Assembly: GCF_000400365.1 (NCBI RefSeq)
Contig: NZ_BAOG01000003.1
Coordinates: 124,001-188,000, forward strand
Source: Vibrio jasicida CAIM 1864 = LMG 25398
GTDB lineage: Bacteria; Pseudomonadota; Gammaproteobacteria; Enterobacterales; Vibrionaceae
DNA length: 64,000 nt
Direction of reading: 5' to 3'
Below the pieces are notes generated by a model, which was given only the letters and a program-made list of their open reading frames with translations, had not been told where the DNA came from and did not search any database. The translations under genes and the position numbers were made by a program. Below are positions 29,458-38,806 of this stretch, piece by piece (the stretch's first letter is position 1; every line of letters starts with the position of its first letter).

Positions 29458-30477
29458 TTATGCAGTTATCTCTTTCTCATTCAGTGGTATCAAAACCCCT
29501 AGAACCACCATGGCCGCGCCACCGATTACGGTGAACAATACTCGCTGGGAAAAGATCAATTCAGCCATTTCCGGATTAAAAGGACCTACCGATACAGTAA
29601 GAATAAGCAGCATGATACAAGCCGTGGCAATGGTATAGTTGTGTTCGAGATACACAAGGATGCCGTAAAGCGAAGCGATGACCAAACCCCACATGGTTAT
29701 TGTCATTGTCATGTCGGAGTTGAACGAGCCCAATAGCAATCCCACAGGCAAATAAACTAATGCGCCAAGCAAGGTTCCGTTCAAACGTTGCCAAGCTTTC
29801 GGTGCTAAATCTTTGCTGAACGGGCTGTGGATCATCATAAATAGGTAAGCACCTAAAACGGCTCCTGTGCCACCCCATATACCTAGCGACAGCACCAAGC
29901 CAATCCCTAGCGCCTTGCGGCTGGAGTACTTGAGATCAACACGACCAATTTTATGTGTGGTGTTCATCGAGCCATTCTGGGCGTTGGTGTTTCTCCAAAC
30001 CAGCGTACTAGCAATGATCGCCACAGTGATGCCAAGCACAACCGATATTGAACGTTGAAGCATGAGTTCTGTGTCTGGGATATCTACCGGCATCATCATC
30101 GATAACAACATAAACGTCAGCGGCAGAATGTACTTCGGTACTCCTTGGTGGTGTTTATCACGCTCTGTTATGACGAGTAAGAAAGCAAACAGCGCACTTG
30201 TAAAAGGAGCATAAGCGATAGGCACCATGGAAAGTGGTACCGCAGTCAAAGTCATGACCAAAGGATGAAGGCTACCTAATAGCGTGTCCTTTGTTGTGCT
30301 GAATTTGAGATTGTATAGGTAGTGGATGATTCCCACTTCCACCGCCACAAAAGCTTCTCCGACATCATAAAAATATGCACTGATGATAAGCAGCACGATA
30401 GAAAGCAAAAACATGCGGTTGCCTAGCACAAGGTAAGGCTTTGGTGGGATGAATTTTTGAGCGAGTGAATCGAGCAT
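29458..30477 (-). CDS. FUSC-like inner-membrane protein, third gene of an export operon
   Basis: An integral membrane protein of about 339 residues with two blocks of helices separated by a hydrophilic segment, like aromatic-acid exporter (FUSC/YccS) proteins. It opens M-L-D-S-L-A-Q, closely echoing the M-L-D-S-L-T-Q start of the adjacent DUF2955 gene. This argues for the ATG at 30477 rather than the GTG at 30585 and suggests the two genes share ancestry. The C-terminal half (R-K-A-L-G-I-G-L-V-L then G-A-Y-L-F-M-M-I) matches the FUSC half-domain. With the HlyD-type adaptor upstream it probably exports a small, perhaps aromatic, compound. Confidence 0.72.
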   Translation of the reverse strand: MLDSLAQKFIPPKPYLVLGNRMFLLSIVLLIISAYFYDVGEAFVAVEVGIIHYLYNLKFSTTKDTLLGSLHPLVMTLTAVPLSMVPIAYAPFTSALFAFLLVITERDKHHQGVPKYILPLTFMLLSMMMPVDIPDTELMLQRSISVVLGITVAIIASTLVWRNTNAQNGSMNTTHKIGRVDLKYSSRKALGIGLVLSLGIWGGTGAVLGAYLFMMIHSPFSKDLAPKAWQRLNGTLLGALVYLPVGLLLGSFNSDMTMTITMWGLVIASLYGILVYLEHNYTIATACIMLLILTVSVGPFNPEMAELIFSQRVLFTVIGGAAMVVLGVLIPLNEKEITA

Positions 30478-30610
30478 GGCGTATTTCCCATCCTTCAGTG
30501 AATAACAATATGGAAGGCATGAGATTACCAATTTGATGAAATATTCATTGCCAGTTTGTGACAATAGTGATGAAAGCTTGAGCACTACAAAGAGCCCAAG
30601 CTTAATGCGA

Positions 30611-31612
30611 CTACGCGGTCTTTTTGTCGCGAGATTCGAAGAAATAGGTCACAAATACCATGTATGCAACGACCAACACTAACTGCCATATTCGAACGTA
30701 AAACTTATCGTCTAGCGCACCGCTGCTCATGGAGGTGCCCATTAACACCATAAAACCCGTAAATGCAGTGGCGTAGATCGGGGCTTTGGCGGGCTCGGTG
30801 TAAATCTTGGAACCAAGTAACGTAATAACCACCAACATCACAAGCATGTAGATGTACATATTTGGCACCAGAGAAATGGTAACGAAGGCAGCGAAAGCGA
30901 GTAGTCCTCCTAACACATTACTGATAACAAAAAACAATGATGTCTTGCCCGCTTTGTCGCTGGTTGCCATCAGAGAAAGCAGCATGACAAACGCAACCGT
31001 GAGTAATATTTGTGACAGTTGGAAATAGAAATAAAAACAAACCAAGGGAAACGACATCATCCAAGCTCGAATCGCAGCATTCCAACGAACTTCTATGCTT
31101 AAGGGTGAAGGAGGGAAGCCAGCAAATTCAGTCGCATCCTCTTCTGGGAAGTAAACATGCGACACCCCGTAAAGCGCTACGGCGACGATACCAGAAAACG
31201 CAAAACCGATGCCTACGTCTAACGCAGCTTGCTTGTCGATGATAGTAACCGATGGAATCAAAATCAGGGCAATCATTAAGAAAGTGGCAAACATTACCCA
31301 TTTCGGATCGGTGAATAGGTAATAGCTCCACAACATGCCCAACGACAGTACAGCCAGAAAACCTATTTTGTACTCTGGCAAGCCGCTCGATACCAAAAAG
31401 CCAATGACCGCGGTGGAGATCAACGCATAGCCAAGTTGTTTGACATGCAGGATATGAAAGTGCGGTTTATCGACGATGAATTTTGCAGTCAAAAGAGGCG
31501 TACAAAATGCTAAAGGCCAGTTAAACCATAACGCCATAAAAGTAGCCAAACCTACAGTGACAACATAGCGCAGGATTCGACGTTCTTGTGCTTGGGTCAG
31601 ACTATCTAACAT
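30611..31612 (-). CDS. DUF2955 inner-membrane protein
   Basis: A 333-residue protein with about ten hydrophobic helices in two blocks, split by a soluble stretch (~150-185) containing P-E-E-D-A-T-E-F-A-G-F-P-P-S-P. DUF2955 proteins resemble FUSC exporters and are usually encoded beside HlyD/EmrA-like adaptors, as here. Its start overlaps the adaptor gene by 11 bases. The substrate is unknown. Confidence 0.8.
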   Translation of the reverse strand: MLDSLTQAQERRILRYVVTVGLATFMALWFNWPLAFCTPLLTAKFIVDKPHFHILHVKQLGYALISTAVIGFLVSSGLPEYKIGFLAVLSLGMLWSYYLFTDPKWVMFATFLMIALILIPSVTIIDKQAALDVGIGFAFSGIVAVALYGVSHVYFPEEDATEFAGFPPSPLSIEVRWNAAIRAWMMSFPLVCFYFYFQLSQILLTVAFVMLLSLMATSDKAGKTSLFFVISNVLGGLLAFAAFVTISLVPNMYIYMLVMLVVITLLGSKIYTEPAKAPIYATAFTGFMVLMGTSMSSGALDDKFYVRIWQLVLVVAYMVFVTYFFESRDKKTA

Positions 31613-32708
31613 AAGAGAACACGCTCACTAGATTGATCCAAATCTTGCCCAGAAAGTTAAATAGAGCATTGCTCTCGGTGTAGGTCACCACATCTGCTTG
31701 TCCACCGATGCGCATGAAGTCAACCGCATGTTTATCATCGAGCTTAATGGTCACGGGCATACGTTGTGTATCACGTAGCCAACCATTTTGATTTTTTACG
31801 GTGGCTAAGGTGCCTGGCTGATTATTCGCGCCCCATGCAACCCCTAAATCTACAGAAGATACCGTGCCAGAGAAGGTTTGCCCGGGAGCATAATCGAGCG
31901 CAATTTCAACTTTATCCCCGGCGTTAATATTGCCCATGCTGTTTTCGCGGAAGAAGGCTTCAAGCCATAAACCGTCGCTTTCAACAAACGTCATCAAGGG
32001 AGAACCTGCCGTGGCATAAGCGCCTTGCGACAAATTAAAATTGGTCACAGCGCCATCAGAAGGTGCTCGCATTGTCGTGCGTGATAAGTTCAGTTGCGCT
32101 TGTTGCAGTTCCAGTAAAGCCGATTGGATCTGAGCGTTCTCTTCACCTTCAGCTCCCACCTGAGCTTTTGCTTTTTCTAGGTTCGCTTTTGCGTTAACGA
32201 CATCGGCATTTGCTTTATCAATGGCTGCACGAGTTGTGTCTGCATCTGATTTTGAAACCACGCCTTTTTCTGCCATGGCTAAAACTCGTTGACCTTGGCG
32301 TTTAGCATTTTCTTGTGCCACGAGCGCGGTGGTCAATTGAGCTTGTGCCGACATCACACCTGCCATTTGCGAGCCAACATTCTGTCCTGCGATTTTGAGC
32401 TTTGCTTCCGCTTGCTTGACCGCAATCTGGTGATCGGTGGTATTAATTTGCAGTAGCACATCGCCTTTTTTGACTTCGGTATTTGGCTTAATGCTGACGC
32501 TGTCTACTTGGCCAGAAACTTGTGGGATCAATGAGACGACATTGCCTTCCACACGGACATTGTCGGTCGTCGGAATGATGCGATCTGCCACAATCGCTGT
32601 ACCAATGGACACCATAGTGAGTGCCAATAATGCATTGGTTGTGCGCTTGACCTTATTAACAGGTTGCGGCGTCTGGCTTACTTGGTTTTCTGCTGCTGTC
32701 TCTGACAT
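31602..32708 (-). CDS. HlyD/EmrA-type membrane-fusion protein
   Basis: Periplasmic adaptor anchored by one N-terminal helix (~28-46), 368 residues from the ATG. Order: lipoyl half (V-S-G-Q-V-D-S-V-S-I-K-P-N-T-E-V, ~70-85), an alpha-helical hairpin rich in Ala/Gln/Lys (~95-200), second lipoyl half (R-A-P-S-D-G-A-V-T-N), then beta-barrel (A-G-D-K-V-E-I-A-L-D-Y). It bridges the DUF2955/FUSC inner-membrane proteins to an outer-membrane channel. A GTG four codons upstream is an alternative start. It is the first gene of the three-gene operon. Confidence 0.88.
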   Translation of the reverse strand: MSETAAENQVSQTPQPVNKVKRTTNALLALTMVSIGTAIVADRIIPTTDNVRVEGNVVSLIPQVSGQVDSVSIKPNTEVKKGDVLLQINTTDHQIAVKQAEAKLKIAGQNVGSQMAGVMSAQAQLTTALVAQENAKRQGQRVLAMAEKGVVSKSDADTTRAAIDKANADVVNAKANLEKAKAQVGAEGEENAQIQSALLELQQAQLNLSRTTMRAPSDGAVTNFNLSQGAYATAGSPLMTFVESDGLWLEAFFRENSMGNINAGDKVEIALDYAPGQTFSGTVSSVDLGVAWGANNQPGTLATVKNQNGWLRDTQRMPVTIKLDDKHAVDFMRIGGQADVVTYTESNALFNFLGKIWINLVSVFSYVR

Positions 32709-32923
32709 ATTCACACTCACTGATGGTAGAAAAGAACGGTCAGAGTTTATGAACGACTCAAGATTGGCGCGAATTAAACTGAGACCGGTTGGCTTGAGTG
32801 TAAAAATACAGTGTGTGAGTAACTAAAAATTGCCATTACACGACATTTGCTAATTTTAAATTGTAGCTGGGTTGAGCAGAGGAGCGTAGACGCTCAGGCA
32901 AGATAAGTACGGGGCAGATACAA

Positions 32924-32950
32924 AAAGAGCCTCTCTTTGGAGAAGCTCTT
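32924..32950 (-). terminator. Terminator behind the mini-glutaredoxin gene
   Basis: Minus-strand stem AAGAGC...GCTCTT with inner CTC/GAG pairs, followed by five T's. A second, longer hairpin (32958-32994) overlaps the gene's stop codon. Confidence 0.8.
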
Positions 32951-32990
32951 CAGTGCGCTAAGTAACCGAGCAAATGGAATTGCTCGCCAC

Positions 32991-33218
32991 TTAGTTGCTG
33001 TACATTTTTTCAAAGTTCTTTGGGTTCCAGCCAATCATGACTTGATCGCCAATCTTCAGCACAGGCACAGAACGAGCACCCAGTGCATCGAGCTCTTTGC
33101 GACCGCGTTGCATCTTTGCGTTGCACAAGCGGTAGTTAATATTTTTCGAATCAAGATAACGTTGAGCATCTTTGCAGTGCGGGCATTTGTCTTTGACGTA
33201 AAGAACGACACGTTTCAT
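32991..33218 (-). CDS. Mini-glutaredoxin (NrdH/Grx-like)
   Basis: A 75-residue thiol-disulfide protein with a thioredoxin fold. The active site is C-P-H-C at 12-15, and S-V-P-V-L (~50-54) is the cis-proline loop. The end I-G-W-N-P-K-N-F lacks the usual G-G-x-D glutathione-binding stretch, so thioredoxin reductase rather than glutathione may reduce it. A GGAGAGAAATTGA leader gives a good ribosome site. Single-gene unit with its own terminator; client unknown. Confidence 0.85.
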   Translation of the reverse strand: MKRVVLYVKDKCPHCKDAQRYLDSKNINYRLCNAKMQRGRKELDALGARSVPVLKIGDQVMIGWNPKNFEKMYSN

Positions 33219-33357
33219 TCAATTTCTCTCCATTATCGTCGGGAGGCGAAGTTTAGCGAGGTTTCGCAACAAAGGAAAGCTCGAAACCTAAGATGAAACT
33301 CTTACTAATCTCGGGTATATTTAGCGCCTTTCTTTTGTCATAGCAGACTTAATACGC

Positions 33358-33873
33358 ATGCATCCGTCACTTCGATACATTCAAGGTTATCCGCAGAACA
33401 TTGTCGAGCAAGTCAGTTCACTCATCGACAGTGGTAAACTGGTGCCTTGGTTCGAAAAACGCTACCCAGATAGACACCAAATCAAAAGCGAAAAGGCACT
33501 CTACGAATACGCAATCGCGATCAAAAATCGCTACATGAAGAAAGCCGCGCCAATTAGCAAAGTGGTCTACGATAAGAAAATTCACGCTGTAAACAATGCG
33601 CTTGGTTTGCATAGCGTGATAAGTCGTAACCATGGTGGCAAGCTGAAATCGAAAAATGAGATTCGCATTGCAAACGTGTTTAAAGATGCACCTGAAGCGT
33701 TATTACGCATGCTGGTGGTGCATGAGTTGGCACATACTCGTGAGAAAAACCACGACAAAGCCTTTTACCAACTGTGCTGTTATATAGAACCTGAGTATCA
33801 CCAACTCGAATTTGATGCTCGTCTGTTTATGATTTACCTCGATTTAAAAGCGAATTCGAATGAAGACCAATAA
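33358..33873 (+). CDS. YgjP-like metallohydrolase (DUF45/M48-type)
   Basis: A 171-residue cytoplasmic protein with the zinc motif H-E-L-A-H (~122-126) followed by K-N-H-D-K-A-F-Y (~131-138), which gives the third His as in YgjP/WLM metallohydrolases. E. coli YgjP has been linked to UTP pyrophosphatase activity, and the family is otherwise treated as a minigluzincin-type protease. It overlaps the rlmF start by 14 bases, so the two genes are one transcription unit. Confidence 0.82.
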   Translation: MHPSLRYIQGYPQNIVEQVSSLIDSGKLVPWFEKRYPDRHQIKSEKALYEYAIAIKNRYMKKAAPISKVVYDKKIHAVNNALGLHSVISRNHGGKLKSKNEIRIANVFKDAPEALLRMLVVHELAHTREKNHDKAFYQLCCYIEPEYHQLEFDARLFMIYLDLKANSNEDQ

Positions 33874-35035
33874 TCACAACGCGAAACAAGCTCAGCCAAA
33901 ATCGGCGAAGTCTAAGCCGAGCAAAGATGCCACCAAGATCAAACCAAAGCGTGTGAAAAATAAGCCGACAGCAAAAGCCGCAAGTGCAGCAAAAAACACT
34001 GGTCTGAAAACTAACGCCGCTAACAAAAGCAGCGATGTGGAAGTGTTCAAAATTGCTAAAAGTGGATTGCATGAACGCAATGCACATCGAGGTCGCTACG
34101 ATTTCAAAAAACTGATCACAGCAGAGCCTCAGCTTAAATCATTTGTGATAAAGAATCCGAAAGGGGAAGACTCAATCAACTTCTCCGATCCAAAGGCCGT
34201 CAAGATGCTCAACAAAGCCTTGCTGGCGGCGCACTATGATATTGAATATTGGGATATCCCTGACACTTACTTGTGCCCGCCGATTCCTGGGCGTGCGGAT
34301 TACGTTCATCGCGTAGCTGAGTTGCTCGATGGTGAAGTAAAAGGCAAATACGCCCACCATAAAGTGCGAGCGCTTGATGTCGGTGTTGGAGCAAACTGTA
34401 TTTACCCAATCGTAGGTGTGACTCAATACGGATGGCATTACACCGGTAGCGATGTTGACCCAAAATCGATCGAATCAGCACGAGCAATCACAGAACGCAA
34501 CGCCTCGTTAAACGGTAAGATCGAACTCGTACAACAAACCAGTGAGTCCAATATTTACCGCGGTATTATCCAGCCAAACGATTGCTACGATATTACGACT
34601 TGTAACCCGCCATTCCATCGCTCTGCTGAAGAAGCCGCGATGGGCAGTCAGCGTAAGCTGGATAATTTAAAAGCGAATCAGCGTAAAAAGGGCGTGAAGG
34701 TTCAAGCTCATCAAGCGAAAACGCCGCAAGTAAAAGCCAATAAACCAGCGCTTAACTTTGGTGGTCAAAATGCTGAGCTATGGTGTGAAGGTGGTGAAGC
34801 TGCGTTTATCCGTAAGATGGCGAACGAAAGCCAAGCATTCAGTGCGCAAGTGCTCTGGTTCACCACGTTAATCTCAAAGAAAGACAATGTTCGTCCGATG
34901 CGTAAACAACTTGAAAAGTTGGGTGTCAAAGCGATCCGAATCGTGGAAATGAGCCAAGGACAAAAAGTCAGCCGCTTTATAGCTTGGTCCTACATGGACA
35001 AATCGCAGCGTAAAGCGTGGATTGAATTAAAGTAA
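33860..35035 (+). CDS. rlmF: 23S rRNA (adenine-1618-N6)-methyltransferase
   Basis: SAM-dependent enzyme that methylates A1618 of 23S rRNA. SAM loop [12 protein letters not shown] (~172-183) and catalytic N-P-P-F-H (249-253) are clear. The 391 residues exceed E. coli RlmF (~308): the extra is a Lys/Ala-rich disordered N-terminal tail (~1-60, with repeated K-P-K, A-K-A) and a basic insert after N-P-P-F (~265-300). Both probably strengthen rRNA binding. It starts inside the YgjP-like gene. Confidence 0.94.
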   Translation: MKTNNHNAKQAQPKSAKSKPSKDATKIKPKRVKNKPTAKAASAAKNTGLKTNAANKSSDVEVFKIAKSGLHERNAHRGRYDFKKLITAEPQLKSFVIKNPKGEDSINFSDPKAVKMLNKALLAAHYDIEYWDIPDTYLCPPIPGRADYVHRVAELLDGEVKGKYAHHKVRALDVGVGANCIYPIVGVTQYGWHYTGSDVDPKSIESARAITERNASLNGKIELVQQTSESNIYRGIIQPNDCYDITTCNPPFHRSAEEAAMGSQRKLDNLKANQRKKGVKVQAHQAKTPQVKANKPALNFGGQNAELWCEGGEAAFIRKMANESQAFSAQVLWFTTLISKKDNVRPMRKQLEKLGVKAIRIVEMSQGQKVSRFIAWSYMDKSQRKAWIELK

Positions 35036-35063
35036 TTATTCACAGCATACTGTTCTAACCATT

Positions 35064-35096
35064 AAAATAGCGCCACTCTGTTGGTGCTATTTTTTA
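35064..35096 (+). terminator. Terminator of rlmF
   Basis: A 12-bp stem AAAATAGCGCCA / TGGTGCTATTTT with one G-U pair (35064-35075, 35082-35093), then T's; 28 bases past the stop. Confidence 0.92.
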
Positions 35097-35234
35097 ACAA
35101 TAAATTTATTGATTTAATATTTATAACAAATCTGGTTATTTTTCTGCTTAATAGATTTGTTTATAAGGGCTATCAACTTTAAATAACATGGGGTACTATT
35201 CCCCACAAGAAATAGTGTTAATACATGAATAGTT

Positions 35235-36374
35235 ATGTCTGATAATGAACTGATCATTTTTCCTTGGAATCACAATTTTGAGACAGGGATTAAAAAGATC
35301 GATGAACAACATTACCATCTCTTTTTATTGGTAAATAAATTAGCCAATACGTTGATTTATGATGACCAAATAGAAGTTGATGGCGTGTTTAGTGAATTAA
35401 AGGACTACGCTCAATATCACTTTTCTTTCGAAGAAAGTATCTGGAACGAACACTTTCTCGATGATGTTTGGAATGATGATCACAAGAAAAGTCATGCGTC
35501 GTTCGTCAACGAAGTCATCAAGATTCAATGTGAATCTAAAACCCTCAACTGGCAAGAATCTATCGAACATATTCTGCAGTTCTTAATTCGTTGGCTCGTA
35601 TTCCATATCATCGGCGACGACAAGAAAATGAGTGTCGCATTGAAAGAGTTGGAATCTACCGATTCTTTAGAGACGGCAAAAGTGAATGCGGTAGATACAC
35701 TGCAAGGTATCAACGGTTTAGTCGCAGATACCGTGCTCAAAATGTATTTTGAAGTGTCTACTCAATCCATCGAGCTTGTTAGAGAAAAATATCGTCGTTT
35801 TGTGGCAGAAAAAGAGTTGAGATGTCTCAACAAAAAGCTGCAAGAACTTGCGATAACGGATGAATTATCGGGTCTGTACAATCGTCGATACTTCAACATC
35901 ATGACGCCAGACATTCTTTCTAAAGCGCAAGCAGGAAAGCAAACTGTCAGCTTTATTTCCATTGACTTAGATTACTTCAAACAACTGAATGACGAGCTTG
36001 GTCACCTAAAGGGCGATGAGGCCATCACCAAGGTTGGGACGTTATTATCTTCGCAATTCAATGGTGTTGACGAAATCGCTTTTCGAATGGGTGGGGAAGA
36101 GTTTTTGATTGTGCTTGTCGACTCAGAGCATGAACATTGCGTTGAGCGCGCAGAGTCATTGAGAGAATCGATCTCTAAACTTTCAATCCTATGCGAAAAT
36201 AATGCTCAGGCTCACTTGCTAACGAGCTCTATTGGCGTATTTAGTCAACGGGTAGAAACACACTTAGACATTCGATACTTCTTAGATAAAGTAGACCAGT
36301 GTTTATATAAAGCAAAACTGAGTGGAAGAAATAAGGTTGTTGCAGAGTCTATACTCATTATTGAATCTAAATAA
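35235..36374 (+). CDS. Bacteriohemerythrin-GGDEF diguanylate cyclase
   Basis: A soluble 379-residue sensor enzyme that should make c-di-GMP under control of oxygen or redox state. The N-terminal hemerythrin domain (~8-135) has all di-iron ligands: H26, H62 and E66 (YHFSFEES), H83/H87, and H124-x4-D129. A helical linker (~150-205) leads to a GGDEF domain (~206-375) with an intact active site, G-G-E-E-F at 286-290. The RxxD inhibitory site five residues before it is absent (N-G-V-D), so product feedback is not expected. V. cholerae VC1216 is, as I recall, the characterised example of this architecture. No good ribosome-binding site precedes the ATG. It is alone between two terminators. Confidence 0.92.
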   Translation: MSDNELIIFPWNHNFETGIKKIDEQHYHLFLLVNKLANTLIYDDQIEVDGVFSELKDYAQYHFSFEESIWNEHFLDDVWNDDHKKSHASFVNEVIKIQCESKTLNWQESIEHILQFLIRWLVFHIIGDDKKMSVALKELESTDSLETAKVNAVDTLQGINGLVADTVLKMYFEVSTQSIELVREKYRRFVAEKELRCLNKKLQELAITDELSGLYNRRYFNIMTPDILSKAQAGKQTVSFISIDLDYFKQLNDELGHLKGDEAITKVGTLLSSQFNGVDEIAFRMGGEEFLIVLVDSEHEHCVERAESLRESISKLSILCENNAQAHLLTSSIGVFSQRVETHLDIRYFLDKVDQCLYKAKLSGRNKVVAESILIIESK

Positions 36375-36773
36375 AAACTACAGGTGATTTTTATAAATAT
36401 AATAAAAAGGAAAAGTAATACCATAATTACCACTTTTCTTTTGAGAGGCTCTTAAAAATCAATAACAATGAATCTGATTTATTGAATGAGTTGAAGTTAT
36501 CAGCGGCCCTCTGATTGAAAAGCAAACCTGTAAACCTTCATGACAGAATTTGTAATCTGTTTTTATATTTCTTTCTTTACCGTAGCTATTTCAGTCATTA
36601 ATGATCATTCGCTTCGAACCGATGCAACTTCGTCGGTTTATCTGTTGAACCGACCCCATATTTACTGTTTGCTCAGTTATGAGAGCTCGCACTTTCAAAC
36701 CGGACTTTTGTCCTGAAACTTTGCCCTGCTTCCTCATTATGATTGCGCCATCAGAACGAACGAGGAAAACATT
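36375..36773. promoter_or_regulatory. 400-bp leader region upstream of deoD with competing hairpins
   Basis: No gene. AACCGA (36617-36622), GTCGGTT (36632-36638) and AACCGAC (36648-36654) lie in a row. The middle element can pair with either flank, so two mutually exclusive hairpins can form. A GGAC/GTCC hairpin (36702-36713) follows. The deoD ribosome-binding site (GAGGAAAAC) is near the end. Promoter hexamers are not clear. Confidence 0.55.
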
Positions 36774-37481
36774 ATGACTGCTCATATCGCAGGTTCTGCA
36801 GAAGATTTTGCTTCAACAGTTATCATGCCGGGCGATCCGCTACGCGCGAAATACATCGCGGAAACCTACCTAGATGACGCCAAACTGGTTACGGACATTC
36901 GTAACATGCTGGGCTACACCGGTTATTACAAAGGTCAGCGCATTTCAGTGATGGGGCACGGCATGGGCATTCCATCAATGGTGCTTTACGGTCATGAACT
37001 GATTAATGACTTTGGTGTGAAACGCATCATCCGAATTGGCAGCATCGGTGCGACGCAAAAAGACGTTCACATGCGTGATGTTATCCTAGCTCAAGCGGCA
37101 GGCACAGATTCACCGACGAATGCTAAGCGCAGCAGTGGCTACCATATGGCAACGTCTGCAACGTTTGAATTGCTGCACAACGCTTACATGTCTGCGAAAG
37201 AGAAGGGCATAGATGTCAAAGTGGGTAACATCTTCACAGGCGATCTTTACTACGATCCGGATGAAGACATGATCCCAGCGCTAGAGCGCTTTGGCGTGCT
37301 TGGTGTGGATATGGAAGTGGCGGGCTTGTACGGCTTGGCACACCAATTCGGCATTGAATCGCTGGCGATTTTGACCGTGTCTGATCACTGCATTACTGGC
37401 GAAGAGACCACAGCAGAAGAGCGTCAGCTTTCTTTCAACAACATGATTGAAATTGCGCTAGAAACTGCGATTAAAGCTTAA
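36774..37481 (+). CDS. deoD: Purine nucleoside phosphorylase, DeoD type
   Basis: Hexameric cytoplasmic enzyme that splits purine (deoxy)nucleosides with phosphate. It is 235 residues, the family length. Phosphate loops: M-P-G-D-P-L-R-A-K (~18-26) and R-I-G-S-I-G-A (~86-92). The ribose/base site M-E-V-A-G-L-Y (~181-187) and catalytic D-H (~203-204, T-V-S-D-H-C) are present. The deo operon itself is not here, so this is either a second DeoD or a relocated gene; with the MFS permease 86 bases downstream it looks like a nucleoside uptake and breakdown pair. Confidence 0.93.
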   Translation: MTAHIAGSAEDFASTVIMPGDPLRAKYIAETYLDDAKLVTDIRNMLGYTGYYKGQRISVMGHGMGIPSMVLYGHELINDFGVKRIIRIGSIGATQKDVHMRDVILAQAAGTDSPTNAKRSSGYHMATSATFELLHNAYMSAKEKGIDVKVGNIFTGDLYYDPDEDMIPALERFGVLGVDMEVAGLYGLAHQFGIESLAILTVSDHCITGEETTAEERQLSFNNMIEIALETAIKA

Positions 37482-37567
37482 CCCTACAATTAAGTTTTCT
37501 TTGAGAGCTGGCTCGCTGGCTCTCTCTAATACTAAGAACATCTATCTATGAGCCCTTGGAGTGAATT

Positions 37568-38734
37568 ATGAAAAATAAAATAACACTCACCGCAATTAGC
37601 TTTCTCGCCAACTTCATCATGGCGGGTTTTGCGACCCAATTTGGTATGTTGGTTGAACCGCTTGCCAACACCTTTGATGCGAACGTTAACGAAGTCGCAT
37701 CGATTTTCTCGCTATTAAACGGCGGCGCACTTGCCGGTACTATCGCTGCTTTCTTTTTGATTGAAAAAGTCGGCATCAAACGCATGACCGTACTGTGTTA
37801 CGGCGCGATTGCCGCGGCAGCACTGAGTCTATATGTCGCGCCTTCTCTGTTTATCGTGATGCTCGGCATGACCGTAATTGGCTTCTGTGGCGGTGTCGGT
37901 CTTTGTATCGCGGGTACTATCGTGGTATCGGTGTGGAAAGACAAAATTCAAAGCACCATGCTGGTGGTACAAGACGCGACCTTTAACATTGCAGGCGTCG
38001 TCTTCCCATTGATCACCACTTACGCGCTGACGAACGCAATGAACTGGAGCATCAGTTACTTAAGTGTGGGTGTAGTGGCATTGGCAACCATGTTTGTTGC
38101 TTTGCTGACCAACTTTAACCAATGCGGTGGTGAAAGCGGCTCTGAGCAAGAAGCTAAATCTGAATGGAACTTCGGCATCATCAGCGGTGGCGTAGGTTTG
38201 TTCCTAGGTATGCTTGCGTTGTACACCTTCCTAACTTGGGCACCAATGTTCGTGAAAGAGAAGTTTGATATTCCATTTGAGCAAGCAGGCAATATCATCA
38301 CTCAATACTGGTCTGCCGCTCTGGTTGGTGCATTGGTTTCTACCGTGATTGTTTCGCGCATGAAGATTCAGACATTCCTACTGACTATCATCTCTGTTGC
38401 TATGGTGATCACTAGCGTTATCGTCACCACGGATAAACTAGAATGGCTGTCATACCTGACTTACGGTTACGGCTTTGCTTGTGCAGCGCTTTACAATGCT
38501 TTCATCGCTTACGGTGTTTCGTTTGTGCGCAATGCAACCAGCAAGAACGTGTCTTACATCTTAATCAGCGGCAGTGCGGGCGCGATGTTCAGCCCAGCTA
38601 TCAGTTCAGTAATGGAAAGTGTGGTTGGTCTGCAAACCGTGATGTACGCCATCCCAGTTATCTACGCAGTAGTCGTCGCAATGCTGGTGGTTTCAATGAA
38701 GTTTAAGACACTAGAGCAAACGCAAACCGCTTAA
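37568..38734 (+). CDS. MFS transporter, TsgA-like
   Basis: Twelve-helix inner-membrane MFS protein, 388 residues, similar in general plan to TsgA. Two six-helix halves are separated by an acidic loop (~175-195, S-G-S-E-Q-E-A-K-S-E). A TTGGAGTGAATT site precedes the ATG. It lies 86 bases downstream of deoD without a terminator between, so a purine nucleoside or base is the likely cargo by association; that is inference. Confidence 0.82.
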   Translation: MKNKITLTAISFLANFIMAGFATQFGMLVEPLANTFDANVNEVASIFSLLNGGALAGTIAAFFLIEKVGIKRMTVLCYGAIAAAALSLYVAPSLFIVMLGMTVIGFCGGVGLCIAGTIVVSVWKDKIQSTMLVVQDATFNIAGVVFPLITTYALTNAMNWSISYLSVGVVALATMFVALLTNFNQCGGESGSEQEAKSEWNFGIISGGVGLFLGMLALYTFLTWAPMFVKEKFDIPFEQAGNIITQYWSAALVGALVSTVIVSRMKIQTFLLTIISVAMVITSVIVTTDKLEWLSYLTYGYGFACAALYNAFIAYGVSFVRNATSKNVSYILISGSAGAMFSPAISSVMESVVGLQTVMYAIPVIYAVVVAMLVVSMKFKTLEQTQTA

Positions 38735-38755
38735 ATGAAATTAAGTACGAAAACA

Positions 38756-38784
38756 AAAAGGTCTGCACTGTGCAGACCTTTTCT
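38756..38784. terminator. Bidirectional terminator MFS / Crp-like gene
   Basis: A 10-bp stem AAGGTCTGCA / TGCAGACCTT (38758-38767, 38771-38780) with a 3-nt loop and A/T flanks between convergent genes. Confidence 0.9.
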
Positions 38785-38806
38785 CATTTACGATTGAAGA
38801 ACTCAG

